Assembly: GCA_002787255.1 (NCBI GenBank)
Contig: PCWD01000026.1
Coordinates: forward strand, 1-15,529
DNA length: 15,529 bases
Direction of reading: 5' to 3'
From: Parcubacteria group bacterium CG11_big_fil_rev_8_21_14_0_20_39_14
Lineage (GTDB): Bacteria; Patescibacteriota; Minisyncoccia; Minisyncoccales; GCA-002787255
Position numbers and translations under genes: made by a program. This document shows positions 1-7,068 of the stretch, piece by piece; position 1 is the first letter of the stretch; the number at the start of each line of letters is the position of its first letter. Under the pieces are notes generated by a model. The model worked only from the letters and a program-made list of their open reading frames with translations, had not been told where the DNA came from and ran no database searches.

Positions 1-97
1 AACCCATAAAAGTTTGTTCTGCGATTATTCTCGCCCCGTAGTCAAATCCGTCAGGATTTGTACTATCGGGGTCGGTTTCGCGTAAAGAACCTGCCAT
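1..97 (-). CDS. Unknown protein, N-terminal fragment cut by window edge
   Basis: An open frame runs from an ATG at 97 to the window edge with no stop: 32 residues beginning MAGSLRETD and containing NPDGFDYGARIIAEQTF. An in-frame TAA lies two codons before the ATG, so this is the first possible start. It lies 26 nt after the uppP stop on the same strand and could be the last gene of that run. No convincing Shine-Dalgarno site precedes it. The frame contains a strong hairpin with CCCCG/CGGGG ends (34-71), the repeat type seen elsewhere in this window, so part of the reading may be repeat-derived. The product is not recognised. A chance open frame over a repeat is possible. Confidence 0.4.
   Translation of the reverse strand, partial: MAGSLRETDPDSTNPDGFDYGARIIAEQTFMG
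34..71. repeat. CCCCG/CGGGG-ended palindromic repeat, copy 1
   Basis: CCCCG (34-38) pairs with CGGGG (67-71). The inner arm CAAATCC (43-49) pairs with GGATTTG (54-60) around a short loop, with small bulges between the two. It is followed by TC, as in most other copies. It lies inside the partial reading frame at the window edge and keeps that frame open. Confidence 0.6.
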
Positions 98-123
98 TTC
101 TTATTACGCATCAGGTTTAATGT

Positions 124-897
124 TTAAGCCAGAAAAAGCAAAACCGCCATTCCCAAAACAAAGCAATAAATCGCAAAAAAGAAAAATTTGCCCCTGATTA
201 AAACCCTTTCCAGAATTTTTAGAGCAAGAAGCCCAAATATTGCCGAGAAAACAAAACCCAAAAACCCGACAGAAAAACCGCAATCCAAAGGAATTTTATC
301 CTGAATTAGCTGTAAAATTAAAGCCCCGAAAATTGCCGGAATTGCCAAAAAAAAGGAAAATTTAAAAGCTGATTCTCTGTCTATTTTTCTAAAAAGCCCT
401 GCGGAAATCGTGCTGCCAGACCTGGAAACGCCCGGCAAAATAGCCAGGGCCTGAAAAAGACCAATAAAAATTGAGTCAAGCCAGCTCATTTTTTCCAAAT
501 TCTTTTCCAATTTTTTTGCAAAAACCGTCCCTGTCAAAATCGCGGCGGTTATTAAAAAAGAAATGCCTACCGCCAAAAATGAGTTGAAAATCTCCTCTAT
601 AAAATCCAGCAATAAAAATCCGACAATCACAACAGGCAAAGTGCCAACAATCACCAGGGCCAGCAATTTCTGAATTTCTTTATTTTTCAAACCCAAAATA
701 ATTTTCATCAAATCTTTTCGCAGATAGACAACAATCGCAAAAAGAGTGCCGACATGAACCATGACATCAAAAAAAATAGGGGGCGTTTCTAATCCAAAAA
801 ATTTCTGGGCCAGAACCAGATGGCCGGAACTTGAAACTGGTAAAAATTCGGTTAAGCCCTGTAAAATTCCCAAAATTATTGCCTGAAAAATACTCAT
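124..897 (-). CDS. uppP: Undecaprenyl-diphosphate phosphatase UppP (BacA)
   Basis: This integral membrane enzyme dephosphorylates undecaprenyl diphosphate to the monophosphate carrier lipid used for peptidoglycan and other envelope polymers. At 257 residues it has normal family length. The first signature motif, EFLPVSSSGH, is at residues 17-26 and includes the catalytic Glu17. The second, PGVSRSGST, is near residues 153-161 and includes the conserved Ser-Arg. Several hydrophobic helices follow throughout. The ATG lies one nucleotide after the stop of the purN-like gene, so translation is probably coupled; only a weak purine stretch precedes it. No bacitracin-type regulatory element is visible. 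Confidence 0.95.
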   Translation of the reverse strand: MSIFQAIILGILQGLTEFLPVSSSGHLVLAQKFFGLETPPIFFDVMVHVGTLFAIVVYLRKDLMKIILGLKNKEIQKLLALVIVGTLPVVIVGFLLLDFIEEIFNSFLAVGISFLITAAILTGTVFAKKLEKNLEKMSWLDSIFIGLFQALAILPGVSRSGSTISAGLFRKIDRESAFKFSFFLAIPAIFGALILQLIQDKIPLDCGFSVGFLGFVFSAIFGLLALKILERVLIRGKFFFFAIYCFVLGMAVLLFLA

Positions 898-898
898 A

Positions 899-1513
899 CT
901 ATTCTTTTATGAAAACTTTTCTTCCTTTTATCTTTAACCTTTCTTCGGCAAACAATTTTATGCCCCCGCAAAGAAGCTCCTCTTCTTTTTTGTGTATTCT
1001 TTTTTGCAAAGCTCCAACTGTATCGGACGGCTTTATCTCAACCACTCTTTGCAAAATTATGGGACCGGTATCTACTCCTTCGTCAACAAAATGCAGGGTG
1101 CAGCCGGTATATTTCACTCCATAATTTAAAGCTTGCTTTTCGGCGTCCTGACCCGGAAAAGCCGGGCACAAAGCCGGATGAATATTTATAACCCGATTTG
1201 GAAAATATTTTAAAAAATTATCCGACATTACCAAATCCCAGCCGGCCATCACAATTAAATTAATCTTTCTTTTTATTAAAAATTCAGCCAAAGCTGTTTC
1301 ATAAGATTTCCTTGTTCCTTTCCAGTCGGATAATCTAAAATAGGCAGATTCAATTCCCCTTTCCCTCGCCCAATCAACTCCCGGTGATTCTTTTTTATGA
1401 CTAACAACCACGGTCAAATCAACCAGGGGATTGCTTTCTGCGCAATTATAAACAGCTTTTAATCTTCCGCCCCTGCCGATAAGTAATGCTATTTTTTTTG
1501 CTTTTTTCTCCAT
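899..1513 (-). CDS. purN: PurN-like formyltransferase (GAR transformylase family)
   Basis: The protein is 204 residues, typical for phosphoribosylglycinamide formyltransferase, which transfers formyl from 10-formyl-THF to GAR in purine synthesis. The core INIHPALCPAFPG holds the catalytic Asn110 and His112. The block CTLHFVDEGVDTGPIILQ supplies the conserved Asp near residue 148. The N-terminal substrate loop reads GRGGRLKAVYN instead of the usual GSGSNLQA, so the phosphate-binding site is altered and the substrate may differ. No other purine gene is nearby. The ATG lies inside the end of the upstream MFS gene (25-nt overlap), which implies coupled translation. A formyltransferase of other specificity is the main alternative. 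Confidence 0.8.
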   Translation of the reverse strand: MEKKAKKIALLIGRGGRLKAVYNCAESNPLVDLTVVVSHKKESPGVDWARERGIESAYFRLSDWKGTRKSYETALAEFLIKRKINLIVMAGWDLVMSDNFLKYFPNRVINIHPALCPAFPGQDAEKQALNYGVKYTGCTLHFVDEGVDTGPIILQRVVEIKPSDTVGALQKRIHKKEEELLCGGIKLFAEERLKIKGRKVFIKE

Positions 1514-2706
1514 TTAAATTTAGACCAGGGAGGTTCTCCCAAAAACATAAAACCTAAAGAAAATATCGCCGCCATTATAAAAGCTATATTTAGTTTGGAA
1601 GTAAGAGAAAATAAACCGGCAAAAATTAAAAATAAAAAACATCGGGAAAGATTAATAACCGTTTCGCGATAAATGATAAATTCATCAAGTTCCTGACCCT
1701 TTTCCGCTGTTTTATCATAAAAAATAGTTTGAAAAGGAATCCCGGCCGCGCTTTGAAAAATTCTGTAAAGAGAGTGGACTAAAAAAGCTTCAAAAGGAGT
1801 AACAACAAAATACTTAAATACCCAGGCAATTGAAGTCAGAAAAGAACCGATGTTCAAAAGCTTTTGGTGATTAATCCTGTCAGTAATTCTTCCCATATAC
1901 AAAGTGAACAAAGCCGAAACCGCCACAGCGAAAGAGATAATCCCTCCCATACTTTCATAGCTTATAGCTAAAATAAACATAAAAAGAGGCCATAAATAAA
2001 TTTGTATTCCCCCCTCAAAACTTGCCGCCATCAGGGCTAAAGTTATTTTTTGATTTTCTTTTTTAAAAATTCTCTTCCAGGTTTTTTGATAAGAATCGGT
2101 AAAAACCTGATGAGTATCGCGAGACAAAAATAAAGGGAGTGCTGATGCCAAAAGCACGCACAAAACCGAAATAAATAAAGCCGAATATCCCGAAGTAGCC
2201 AATATCCAACCGCCAATAATGGGACTGATAACAGATGGCGCAATAAAAGCGATATTAAGACCCCCCACCCCTCTTCCCCTATGCTCCTTTTCGGAAAAAT
2301 GGACAAAATCAGTATGAAATGCCGGCCAGAAAAAAAACATTCCCAAAAATCTTGAAATAATAGCAAAAAATATCAGCCAAGAAAAATTGGGCAAAAAAAA
2401 CAAACAAATATAATTGCCCAGAAAGAATGGATGGCTTAAAAGCATGCAGTGTTTCAAGCCAACTTTCGCCATTATTTTTCCCCCGAAAAAAAATGCCATC
2501 AATCCGAAAAGCCCGTGAATTATCCCAAAATATAATAGGGTTAATGGCAAAGAACTTCCAAAATGAAGATAAATATAAATCGGTTCAAAAATAAGAACCA
2601 TTCCCAAAGCAAGATTGCGAATGGCAATGCTGACAAAAAACTGGGAAGCTTCCCTTTTTAGAAAATAATGAAGAAAATAAATTGGCGAATGATAGTGAAG
2701 GGGCAT
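1489..2706 (-). CDS. Major facilitator superfamily-type membrane transporter
   Basis: A 405-residue polytopic protein with about eleven or twelve hydrophobic segments and a basic tail (KFKWRKKQKK). The layout of two six-helix halves joined by a charged loop near residues 195-220 fits an MFS permease. The segment GGKIMAKVGLKH between helices 2 and 3 matches the MFS loop motif region, and GRITDRINHQK repeats it in the second half. The substrate cannot be read from sequence. The start ATG follows a GGGGGAAC stretch that forms the outer arm of the perfect palindrome at 2715-2740, so its ribosome site may be hidden in a hairpin. The 3' end overlaps the next gene by 25 nt. Confidence 0.8.
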   Translation of the reverse strand: MPLHYHSPIYFLHYFLKREASQFFVSIAIRNLALGMVLIFEPIYIYLHFGSSLPLTLLYFGIIHGLFGLMAFFFGGKIMAKVGLKHCMLLSHPFFLGNYICLFFLPNFSWLIFFAIISRFLGMFFFWPAFHTDFVHFSEKEHRGRGVGGLNIAFIAPSVISPIIGGWILATSGYSALFISVLCVLLASALPLFLSRDTHQVFTDSYQKTWKRIFKKENQKITLALMAASFEGGIQIYLWPLFMFILAISYESMGGIISFAVAVSALFTLYMGRITDRINHQKLLNIGSFLTSIAWVFKYFVVTPFEAFLVHSLYRIFQSAAGIPFQTIFYDKTAEKGQELDEFIIYRETVINLSRCFLFLIFAGLFSLTSKLNIAFIMAAIFSLGFMFLGEPPWSKFKWRKKQKK

Positions 2707-2714
2707 AAACGTTC

Positions 2715-2740
2715 CCCCGTTAGATAATTATCTAACGGGG
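2715..2740. repeat. CCCCGTTAGATAA perfect palindrome, copy 2
   Basis: A perfect 26-nt palindrome: CCCCGTTAGATAA followed directly by its reverse complement. It lies between tsaC and the MFS gene and is followed by TC and an AT-rich AAAATTAAAAATTAA tract. There is no U-run on either side, so it is not an ordinary terminator. On the minus strand its last arm merges with the probable Shine-Dalgarno sequence of the MFS gene. The same arm sequence recurs twice inside the tmRNA gene. Confidence 0.8.
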
Positions 2741-2756
2741 TCGCTAAAATTAAAAA

Positions 2757-3404
2757 TTAAGTGTCAAAAATCAAATATTTTAATTGTTTTTTAGAAACCG
2801 AACCTAAACGTAAAATTTTAGGGGTTTTATTAGTCAAGTCTATTACCATTGATGGTTTTGACGGTTTTAAATTTCCAGCATCCAAAATTAAATCGGGCTG
2901 AATTTTTTCTTTTTGAAACTGCTTTAAAACTTCTTTAATTCTTGTTGGGGCAAGTTTGCCGGAGATATTAGCCGAAGTGCCGGTTAGGGGAAATTTTAAT
3001 TTCTTAAATAAATTATTAATTGGTTTATAATTTGGAATCCGAATTCCGATTTTATCTTCCGAACTTATAATGCCTCCCGGAAATACTTTTTTGGCTTGAT
3101 TTTTAACTTTTAAAACCGCGGTGATTTTATTGTTCTTTAAAAATTTTTCCTGCTTCTTGTTAAGCTTAACGAATTTTTTTGCCATTTTTATATTTTTCAC
3201 AAAAATCGGAATTGGTTTTCCTTTCGGCCTTTTTTTAATTTTGAAAATCCTTTCTACCGCTCTCTTGTTTGCGGCATCGCAAATTAAACCATAAACCGTA
3301 TCGGTGGGGCAAACAATTACTCCACCAGCTTTAATAATCTCAACAACTTCCTTAATAACCTTTTGGGGAAGATTTTTAGAATTAATCTTCAAAATATTTA
3401 TCAT
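2757..3404 (-). CDS. tsaC: L-threonylcarbamoyladenylate synthase (TsaC/Sua5, YrdC domain)
   Basis: Makes threonylcarbamoyl-AMP from threonine, bicarbonate and ATP for the t6A modification at position 37 of ANN-decoding tRNAs. The YrdC-domain signature GGVIVCPTDTVYGL is near residues 28-41, KKRPKGKPIPIFV forms the basic nucleotide-binding stretch, and PLTGTSANISG is the conserved C-terminal motif. At about 215 residues it is the short TsaC form without the extra Sua5 domain. I chose the ATG at 3404 because MINILKINSKN aligns with usual family N-termini; ATG at 3419 and TTG at 3437 are in-frame alternatives. No good Shine-Dalgarno site is seen. It follows the terminator of the acyl-CoA ligase gene. 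Confidence 0.9.
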   Translation of the reverse strand: MINILKINSKNLPQKVIKEVVEIIKAGGVIVCPTDTVYGLICDAANKRAVERIFKIKKRPKGKPIPIFVKNIKMAKKFVKLNKKQEKFLKNNKITAVLKVKNQAKKVFPGGIISSEDKIGIRIPNYKPINNLFKKLKFPLTGTSANISGKLAPTRIKEVLKQFQKEKIQPDLILDAGNLKPSKPSMVIDLTNKTPKILRLGSVSKKQLKYLIFDT

Positions 3405-3440
3405 GTCTATTTTATTCATTTTAACAAACTTTTTCAAAAA

Positions 3441-3473
3441 ATAAAAAAGCGGCCGTCTTTATTAGCCGCTTTT
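3441..3473 (-). terminator. Intrinsic terminator after acyl-CoA ligase gene
   Basis: On the minus strand AAAGCGGC and GCCGCTTT form a stem around an 11-nt loop, followed by a T-rich tail (TTTTTTATTTTTT). The ligase stop codon TAA (3464-3462) lies in the loop. Confidence 0.85.
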
Positions 3474-5117
3474 CAATCCAAGTTTTTTAATTAACATTTC
3501 CTTCAATCTGAATTTCTGAATTTTTCCCGTAACAGTAGTGGGAAATTTATCCATAAAAACAATATGCCTGGGAATTTTATAATGAGCTATTTTCCCTTGA
3601 CAGAACTTTCTTACTTCATCTTCTGTTAATTTTTCGCCTTGTTTTATTTTGATGCAAGCCGCTACTTCCTCTCCGAACTTTTCCGAAGGGACGCCAACTA
3701 CCTGAACATCAGCAATTTTTGGATGCCTGAACAAAAATTCCTCTATTTCTTTCGGGTAAATATTCTCTCCTCCGCGAATTATCATATCTTTTAGGCGGCC
3801 GGTAATTTTATAATATCCGGCCCCGTCAACTTCGGCTAAATCCCCGCTGCGCAGCCAGCCGTCTCTGTCAATTGTTTCTCTTGTGGCATGGGGCATATTA
3901 TAATATCCCTTCATAACATTATAACCCTGAGCTAAAAGTTCTCCCTGAACACCATAAGATACCTTTTTTCCAGTTTCGGGATTGACTATTTTTATTTTCA
4001 CATAAGGGAGGGCTTTGCCAACTGTAGAAACTCGCCGCTCAATTGAATCATCTGATTTGGTCTGGGTCAGGCCCGGGGAAGCCTCGGTTAGACCATACAA
4101 TATCGTCATTTCCCTTGCTCCCATTTTGTCTATTACATCTCTTGCAAGCTCAATCGGACAGGGAGCGCCGGCCATCATCCCGGTTCTTAAGGAACTTAGA
4201 TTAAATCTTTCAAAATCAAAATGATTGAGCTCGGCAATAAACATTGTTGGAACGCCGTAAACAGCGGTGCATTTTTCTTTTTCAATTGCTTCTAATGTCT
4301 TTTGGGCGTCAAAATATTCTGAGGGAACAACCATTGCCGCTCCGGTTGCCAGAGAGCAAAGATTCCCCATCACGCAGCCAAAACAATGATAAAAGGGAAC
4401 CGGAATGCAAATTCTGTCCCTCTCGGTCAGTTTCATATTTTGAGCTATAAAAATGGCGTTATTCAAAATATTGAAATGGCTGAGCATTGCTCCCTTGGGA
4501 AATCCTGTGGTTCCGGAGGTATATTGAACATTGATTATATCATGAGACTCAAGCGATTTTTCTCTCTTGGCAAGTTCCCTGTCGGAAACATTTTTGCCCA
4601 TTTCTACAACTTCTTGAAAATTAAACATCCCGGGCAATCTTTTGTCTCCAATTAAAATAATATTTTTGAGTTTGGGAAGTTTCTTTGAACGCAACTTTCC
4701 GGGTTGAGAATCTTTTATCTCCGGACAAACCTCCTGGAGCATTGAAACATAATCGGAGCTTTTAAAACTTTCGACCAATATTAAAGTCTTTGAATCGGAT
4801 TGCCTTAAAACATATTCAATTTCTGAAGTCTTTAAAGCGGGGTTTACCGTAACTAAAACCGCTCCAATTTTCGCCAAAGCAAACTGACTTATCACCCATT
4901 CCGGATAATTGGTTGCCCAAACAGCAACGTGGTCGCCCTTTTTAATCTTCAATTTCAAAAATCCTTTAGCCGTTTTATCGCAAATTGCTTTAAGTTCTTT
5001 CCAGGTATATCTTAAATTCTTATTCGGGAAAACCAAAGCGTCTTTTTCGGGAAATTTTTCTGCGGTCTTATCCAGAAACTCACCGATAGTTAAATCAATC
5101 AATCCGTTCTTCTCCAT
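3462..5117 (-). CDS. AMP-forming acyl-CoA synthetase (fatty-acid-CoA ligase family)
   Basis: A 551-residue adenylate-forming enzyme expected to activate a carboxylic acid, probably a medium- or long-chain fatty acid, to its acyl-CoA. The P-loop YTSGTTGFPKG is at about residues 199-209. The adenine motif YGLTEASPG follows in the middle, and the hinge and C-terminal motifs GDLAEVDGAGYYKITGRLKDMIIRGGENIYP and the catalytic-lysine region TTVTGKIQKF complete the set; all key residues are present. Length is normal for the family. It has a strong Shine-Dalgarno site, GGGAGG, 7 nt before the ATG, unlike its neighbours. It follows the HAD gene by 19 nt and ends in a terminator. The exact acid used is unknown. 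Confidence 0.9.
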   Translation of the reverse strand: MEKNGLIDLTIGEFLDKTAEKFPEKDALVFPNKNLRYTWKELKAICDKTAKGFLKLKIKKGDHVAVWATNYPEWVISQFALAKIGAVLVTVNPALKTSEIEYVLRQSDSKTLILVESFKSSDYVSMLQEVCPEIKDSQPGKLRSKKLPKLKNIILIGDKRLPGMFNFQEVVEMGKNVSDRELAKREKSLESHDIINVQYTSGTTGFPKGAMLSHFNILNNAIFIAQNMKLTERDRICIPVPFYHCFGCVMGNLCSLATGAAMVVPSEYFDAQKTLEAIEKEKCTAVYGVPTMFIAELNHFDFERFNLSSLRTGMMAGAPCPIELARDVIDKMGAREMTILYGLTEASPGLTQTKSDDSIERRVSTVGKALPYVKIKIVNPETGKKVSYGVQGELLAQGYNVMKGYYNMPHATRETIDRDGWLRSGDLAEVDGAGYYKITGRLKDMIIRGGENIYPKEIEEFLFRHPKIADVQVVGVPSEKFGEEVAACIKIKQGEKLTEDEVRKFCQGKIAHYKIPRHIVFMDKFPTTVTGKIQKFRLKEMLIKKLGLKSG

Positions 5118-5136
5118 TATTTACCTCCCTTGTTCT

Positions 5137-5796
5137 TCAATTTTTAAAGTTCCTTTTTAAAATTTTCTCCAATTGTTTGAAATTTTTTATTGAAAAATCA
5201 ATTTTGGAATTGTCTCTCTCTTTAACATGCCCCCCTTCTCCCCTGTTAATTCTGATAGTAATTACCTCGGGGAAGGTTTTTTTGATTTTAAAAAGCACCA
5301 AGGGCTGGTCGTCAATAAATAAAATTCTCTCTTTGTTTTTTAGAATTTTTTTAAGGGCGCTGGTTTTGTAATCATCCTGGGTTATTAAAATTTTTTTAAA
5401 ATATTTTGAAATTCCCGAAATTTTGATTTTTTGTCTTTGAAATTTTTCTTTGCCGCAGGAAAGAATATAAAAATTATATTTCCTTTTTGACTTTCTTAAA
5501 AGGGGTAAAGCATCGGGGTATAAAAATTTCCTTGCCCTGCTTAATGCTTTTTCAGATGACTCTTTTAACTTCTTTGAAGAAGTTTTTGGATTCTTTTTGG
5601 TAATTAATTTAATTTGTTTTGAGGGCTTATAATATCTTCCCTTCTCCTTTGATTTTTTAAAAGTCTCCTGAAATAATTTTTCATCTACTCCCAATTTTTC
5701 AAAAGCTTTCTTAAAGGTATTATAAAACCTTCTGGTGCTGAATAAAGTGTGGTCAAAATCAAAAACAATTTTTGTTTTATTATTAGGGTCTCTCAT
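5137..5796 (-). CDS. HAD-superfamily hydrolase (phosphatase-like)
   Basis: A 219-residue haloacid-dehalogenase-fold protein. Motif I is DFDHT (nucleophile Asp13, acid Asp15). A helical, Lys-rich cap covers roughly residues 20-90. Motif II is Ser113 in ILSCG, motif III is a lysine in the DDYKTSALK stretch (144 or 149), and motif IV is FIDDQ (Asp162, Asp163). All four are intact, so it should be an active Mg-dependent phosphatase or phosphotransferase. The substrate is unknown. It heads the unit with the acyl-CoA ligase, 19 nt upstream. The start has no clear Shine-Dalgarno site; a candidate promoter lies about 60 nt upstream. Confidence 0.85.
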   Translation of the reverse strand: MRDPNNKTKIVFDFDHTLFSTRRFYNTFKKAFEKLGVDEKLFQETFKKSKEKGRYYKPSKQIKLITKKNPKTSSKKLKESSEKALSRARKFLYPDALPLLRKSKRKYNFYILSCGKEKFQRQKIKISGISKYFKKILITQDDYKTSALKKILKNKERILFIDDQPLVLFKIKKTFPEVITIRINRGEGGHVKERDNSKIDFSIKNFKQLEKILKRNFKN

Positions 5797-5855
5797 GTCT
5801 ATTTAGTCTATCCATTTATCTTCAAAAAATCAAATTCAAATTCATTGCAGAAAAT

Positions 5856-5884
5856 ACTATAAATAGAATAAAAATGCTGGTGAA
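5856..5884 (-). promoter_or_regulatory. Candidate sigma70-type promoter for HAD/acyl-CoA ligase unit
   Basis: On the minus strand TTCACC (5884-5879) and TATAGT (5861-5856) are spaced by 17 nt, about 60 nt before the HAD ATG. The -10 is good (5 of 6) and the -35 only fair. Confidence 0.4.
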
Positions 5885-5895
5885 AAAATTTTAAA

Positions 5896-6032
5896 ACCCC
5901 CCACCAACTTTTGCGCAATTTTATCTATTTTGAAAATGTTATTTTTGACATCACAAAGATGAGCAATTTTGCTGCAAACCCCCAGAGAAATCTTTAAAGC
6001 CCATAGCTTCAGCGCAAAAGTTGGTGGGGGGT
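5896..6032. repeat. 137-nt element with 21-bp perfect inverted-repeat ends
   Basis: CCCCCCACCAACTTTTGCGC at 5897-5916 has its exact reverse complement at 6012-6031. The match extends one more pair at 5896/6032, and the arms enclose 95 nt. The interior holds a small AGCAA/TTGCT hairpin and no open frame of note. The right arm encodes the last residues (TPHQLLR) of the PP-loop gene, and that gene's TGA stop lies just inside the element. The structure fits a MITE-like non-autonomous element. A long-range RNA hairpin protecting the 3' end is another reading. No target duplication is obvious. Confidence 0.7.
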
Positions 6033-6974
6033 AAACCTTACATCCTTTTTGTCTCTGGCTTTGGTAGAATAATATTGGGTTAGGGATTTAGCTTTTTGGA
6101 TAACTCTTGGCGAGATTTTTCCCCTGTCGTAAGTCCGGATTAAGGTTGAGGGTCCAGGATAATTTTTCATTTCAATCAAAATATCTTTCTTCCTAACAAA
6201 TTTTTTAATCTCTTTATTTTCCTCTTGATTCCGACCAACGATAACTTTTGCTTTGCCGAATATAAAATGCCTTCCCAGTTTCAAAAGCTCAACATCACTT
6301 CCATCGCATCCCGGATGGATTTTAAATAACTCTTTTAATCTTTTGCCAAATTCCATATCAGTTAAAAGACAGCCGCCGGCCGGCGTGGGATATTCCCTGA
6401 ACTTCCATTTTTTTGCCAAGGCAATTTGCCTTTTTCTTGAACGACCGGAAATATTAAGGAGTTTCTTTCTGCTGACCCAATCCATTTTTTCGGGAACAGT
6501 CGGCTTTAATAATTTTGCCGAAAGAGGCCGCAATAAATAACCTTGCAGTCCTGATTCTTTCTCAATAATCTCCAGAGCTTTCCTGTTCTGGCTCATTGGC
6601 CGCTCCCCCAAAACCTCTCCGGTGGCGACGAAATGAAATTTCGTCGTCCTGAGCTTGCCGAAGGACACTTTTCCTTTCGTCATAATTTCTTTTGCCTTTC
6701 TCAACATTAAAATATGGCAATCAATACAGGGATTCATTGACTTTCCATAACCGTGTTTGGGATTTTTCACCAAATTTAAATGCTCTTTTGAAAGAGCTAT
6801 TACTTTTAAAGGAATTTTGAATCTTTTAGCCGCCTTTTGGGCAATCTTTCCATCAAAAAAATAGCTCTTAAAAGATATAGCTGTTATCTTTACTCCTTGG
6901 TTGCGCAAAACTTTTGCCGCCAAAATCGAATCCAGTCCCCCGGAAAATAAAACTAAGGCCCTGATTTTTTTCAT
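6009..6974 (-). CDS. PP-loop ATP pyrophosphatase, putative tRNA thiolation enzyme (ThiI/MnmA-like)
   Basis: A 321-residue N-type ATP-pyrophosphatase. The PP-loop SGGLDS is at residues 11-16, a CxxC pair (Cys83, Cys86 in NPCIDCH) follows, then ATGEVLGERPMSQ, then PAGGCLLTD with Cys202 as a probable second catalytic or metal-binding cysteine. This matches a group of MnmA/ThiI-related proteins thought to thiolate tRNA; the precise target is not assignable here. Two oddities stand out. About 13 extra residues (roughly 99-112, including KVSFGKLRTT) split the usual link between KAKEIM and FVATGEV and are encoded by palindromes. The last residues, TPHQLLR, come from an inverted-repeat element that also gives the stop. 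No Shine-Dalgarno site; the transcript may be nearly leaderless. Confidence 0.82.
   Translation of the reverse strand: MKKIRALVLFSGGLDSILAAKVLRNQGVKITAISFKSYFFDGKIAQKAAKRFKIPLKVIALSKEHLNLVKNPKHGYGKSMNPCIDCHILMLRKAKEIMTKGKVSFGKLRTTKFHFVATGEVLGERPMSQNRKALEIIEKESGLQGYLLRPLSAKLLKPTVPEKMDWVSRKKLLNISGRSRKRQIALAKKWKFREYPTPAGGCLLTDMEFGKRLKELFKIHPGCDGSDVELLKLGRHFIFGKAKVIVGRNQEENKEIKKFVRKKDILIEMKNYPGPSTLIRTYDRGKISPRVIQKAKSLTQYYSTKARDKKDVRFTPHQLLR
6627..6681. repeat. Tandem palindromes inserted in frame in the PP-loop gene
   Basis: Two adjacent palindromes lie inside the coding sequence: GACGAAAT-gaa-ATTTCGTC (6627-6645) and GTCCT...AGGAC (6646-6666), the latter containing GAGCTTGCCGAAGG. A further TTTCGTC follows at 6675-6681. 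The insert adds about 13 codons where family members run directly from the helix into FVATGEV. Confidence 0.7.
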
Positions 6975-6983
6975 TTTAAGTTC

Positions 6984-7012
6984 ATCTTAAATTTATCTTG
7001 TGAAAAAGTCAA
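6984..7012 (-). promoter_or_regulatory. Candidate promoter of PP-loop gene, near-leaderless
   Basis: On the minus strand TTGACT (7012-7007), a 17-nt spacer and TAAGAT (6989-6984) resemble a sigma70 promoter. Initiation would fall within a few bases of the ATG at 6974, consistent with the missing Shine-Dalgarno site. Confidence 0.45.
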
Positions 7013-7068
7013 AAAATGCGAGCGTGTCTAATTCTTTTATATTTGCCCAGAAATGTTAAACTTTTTAT

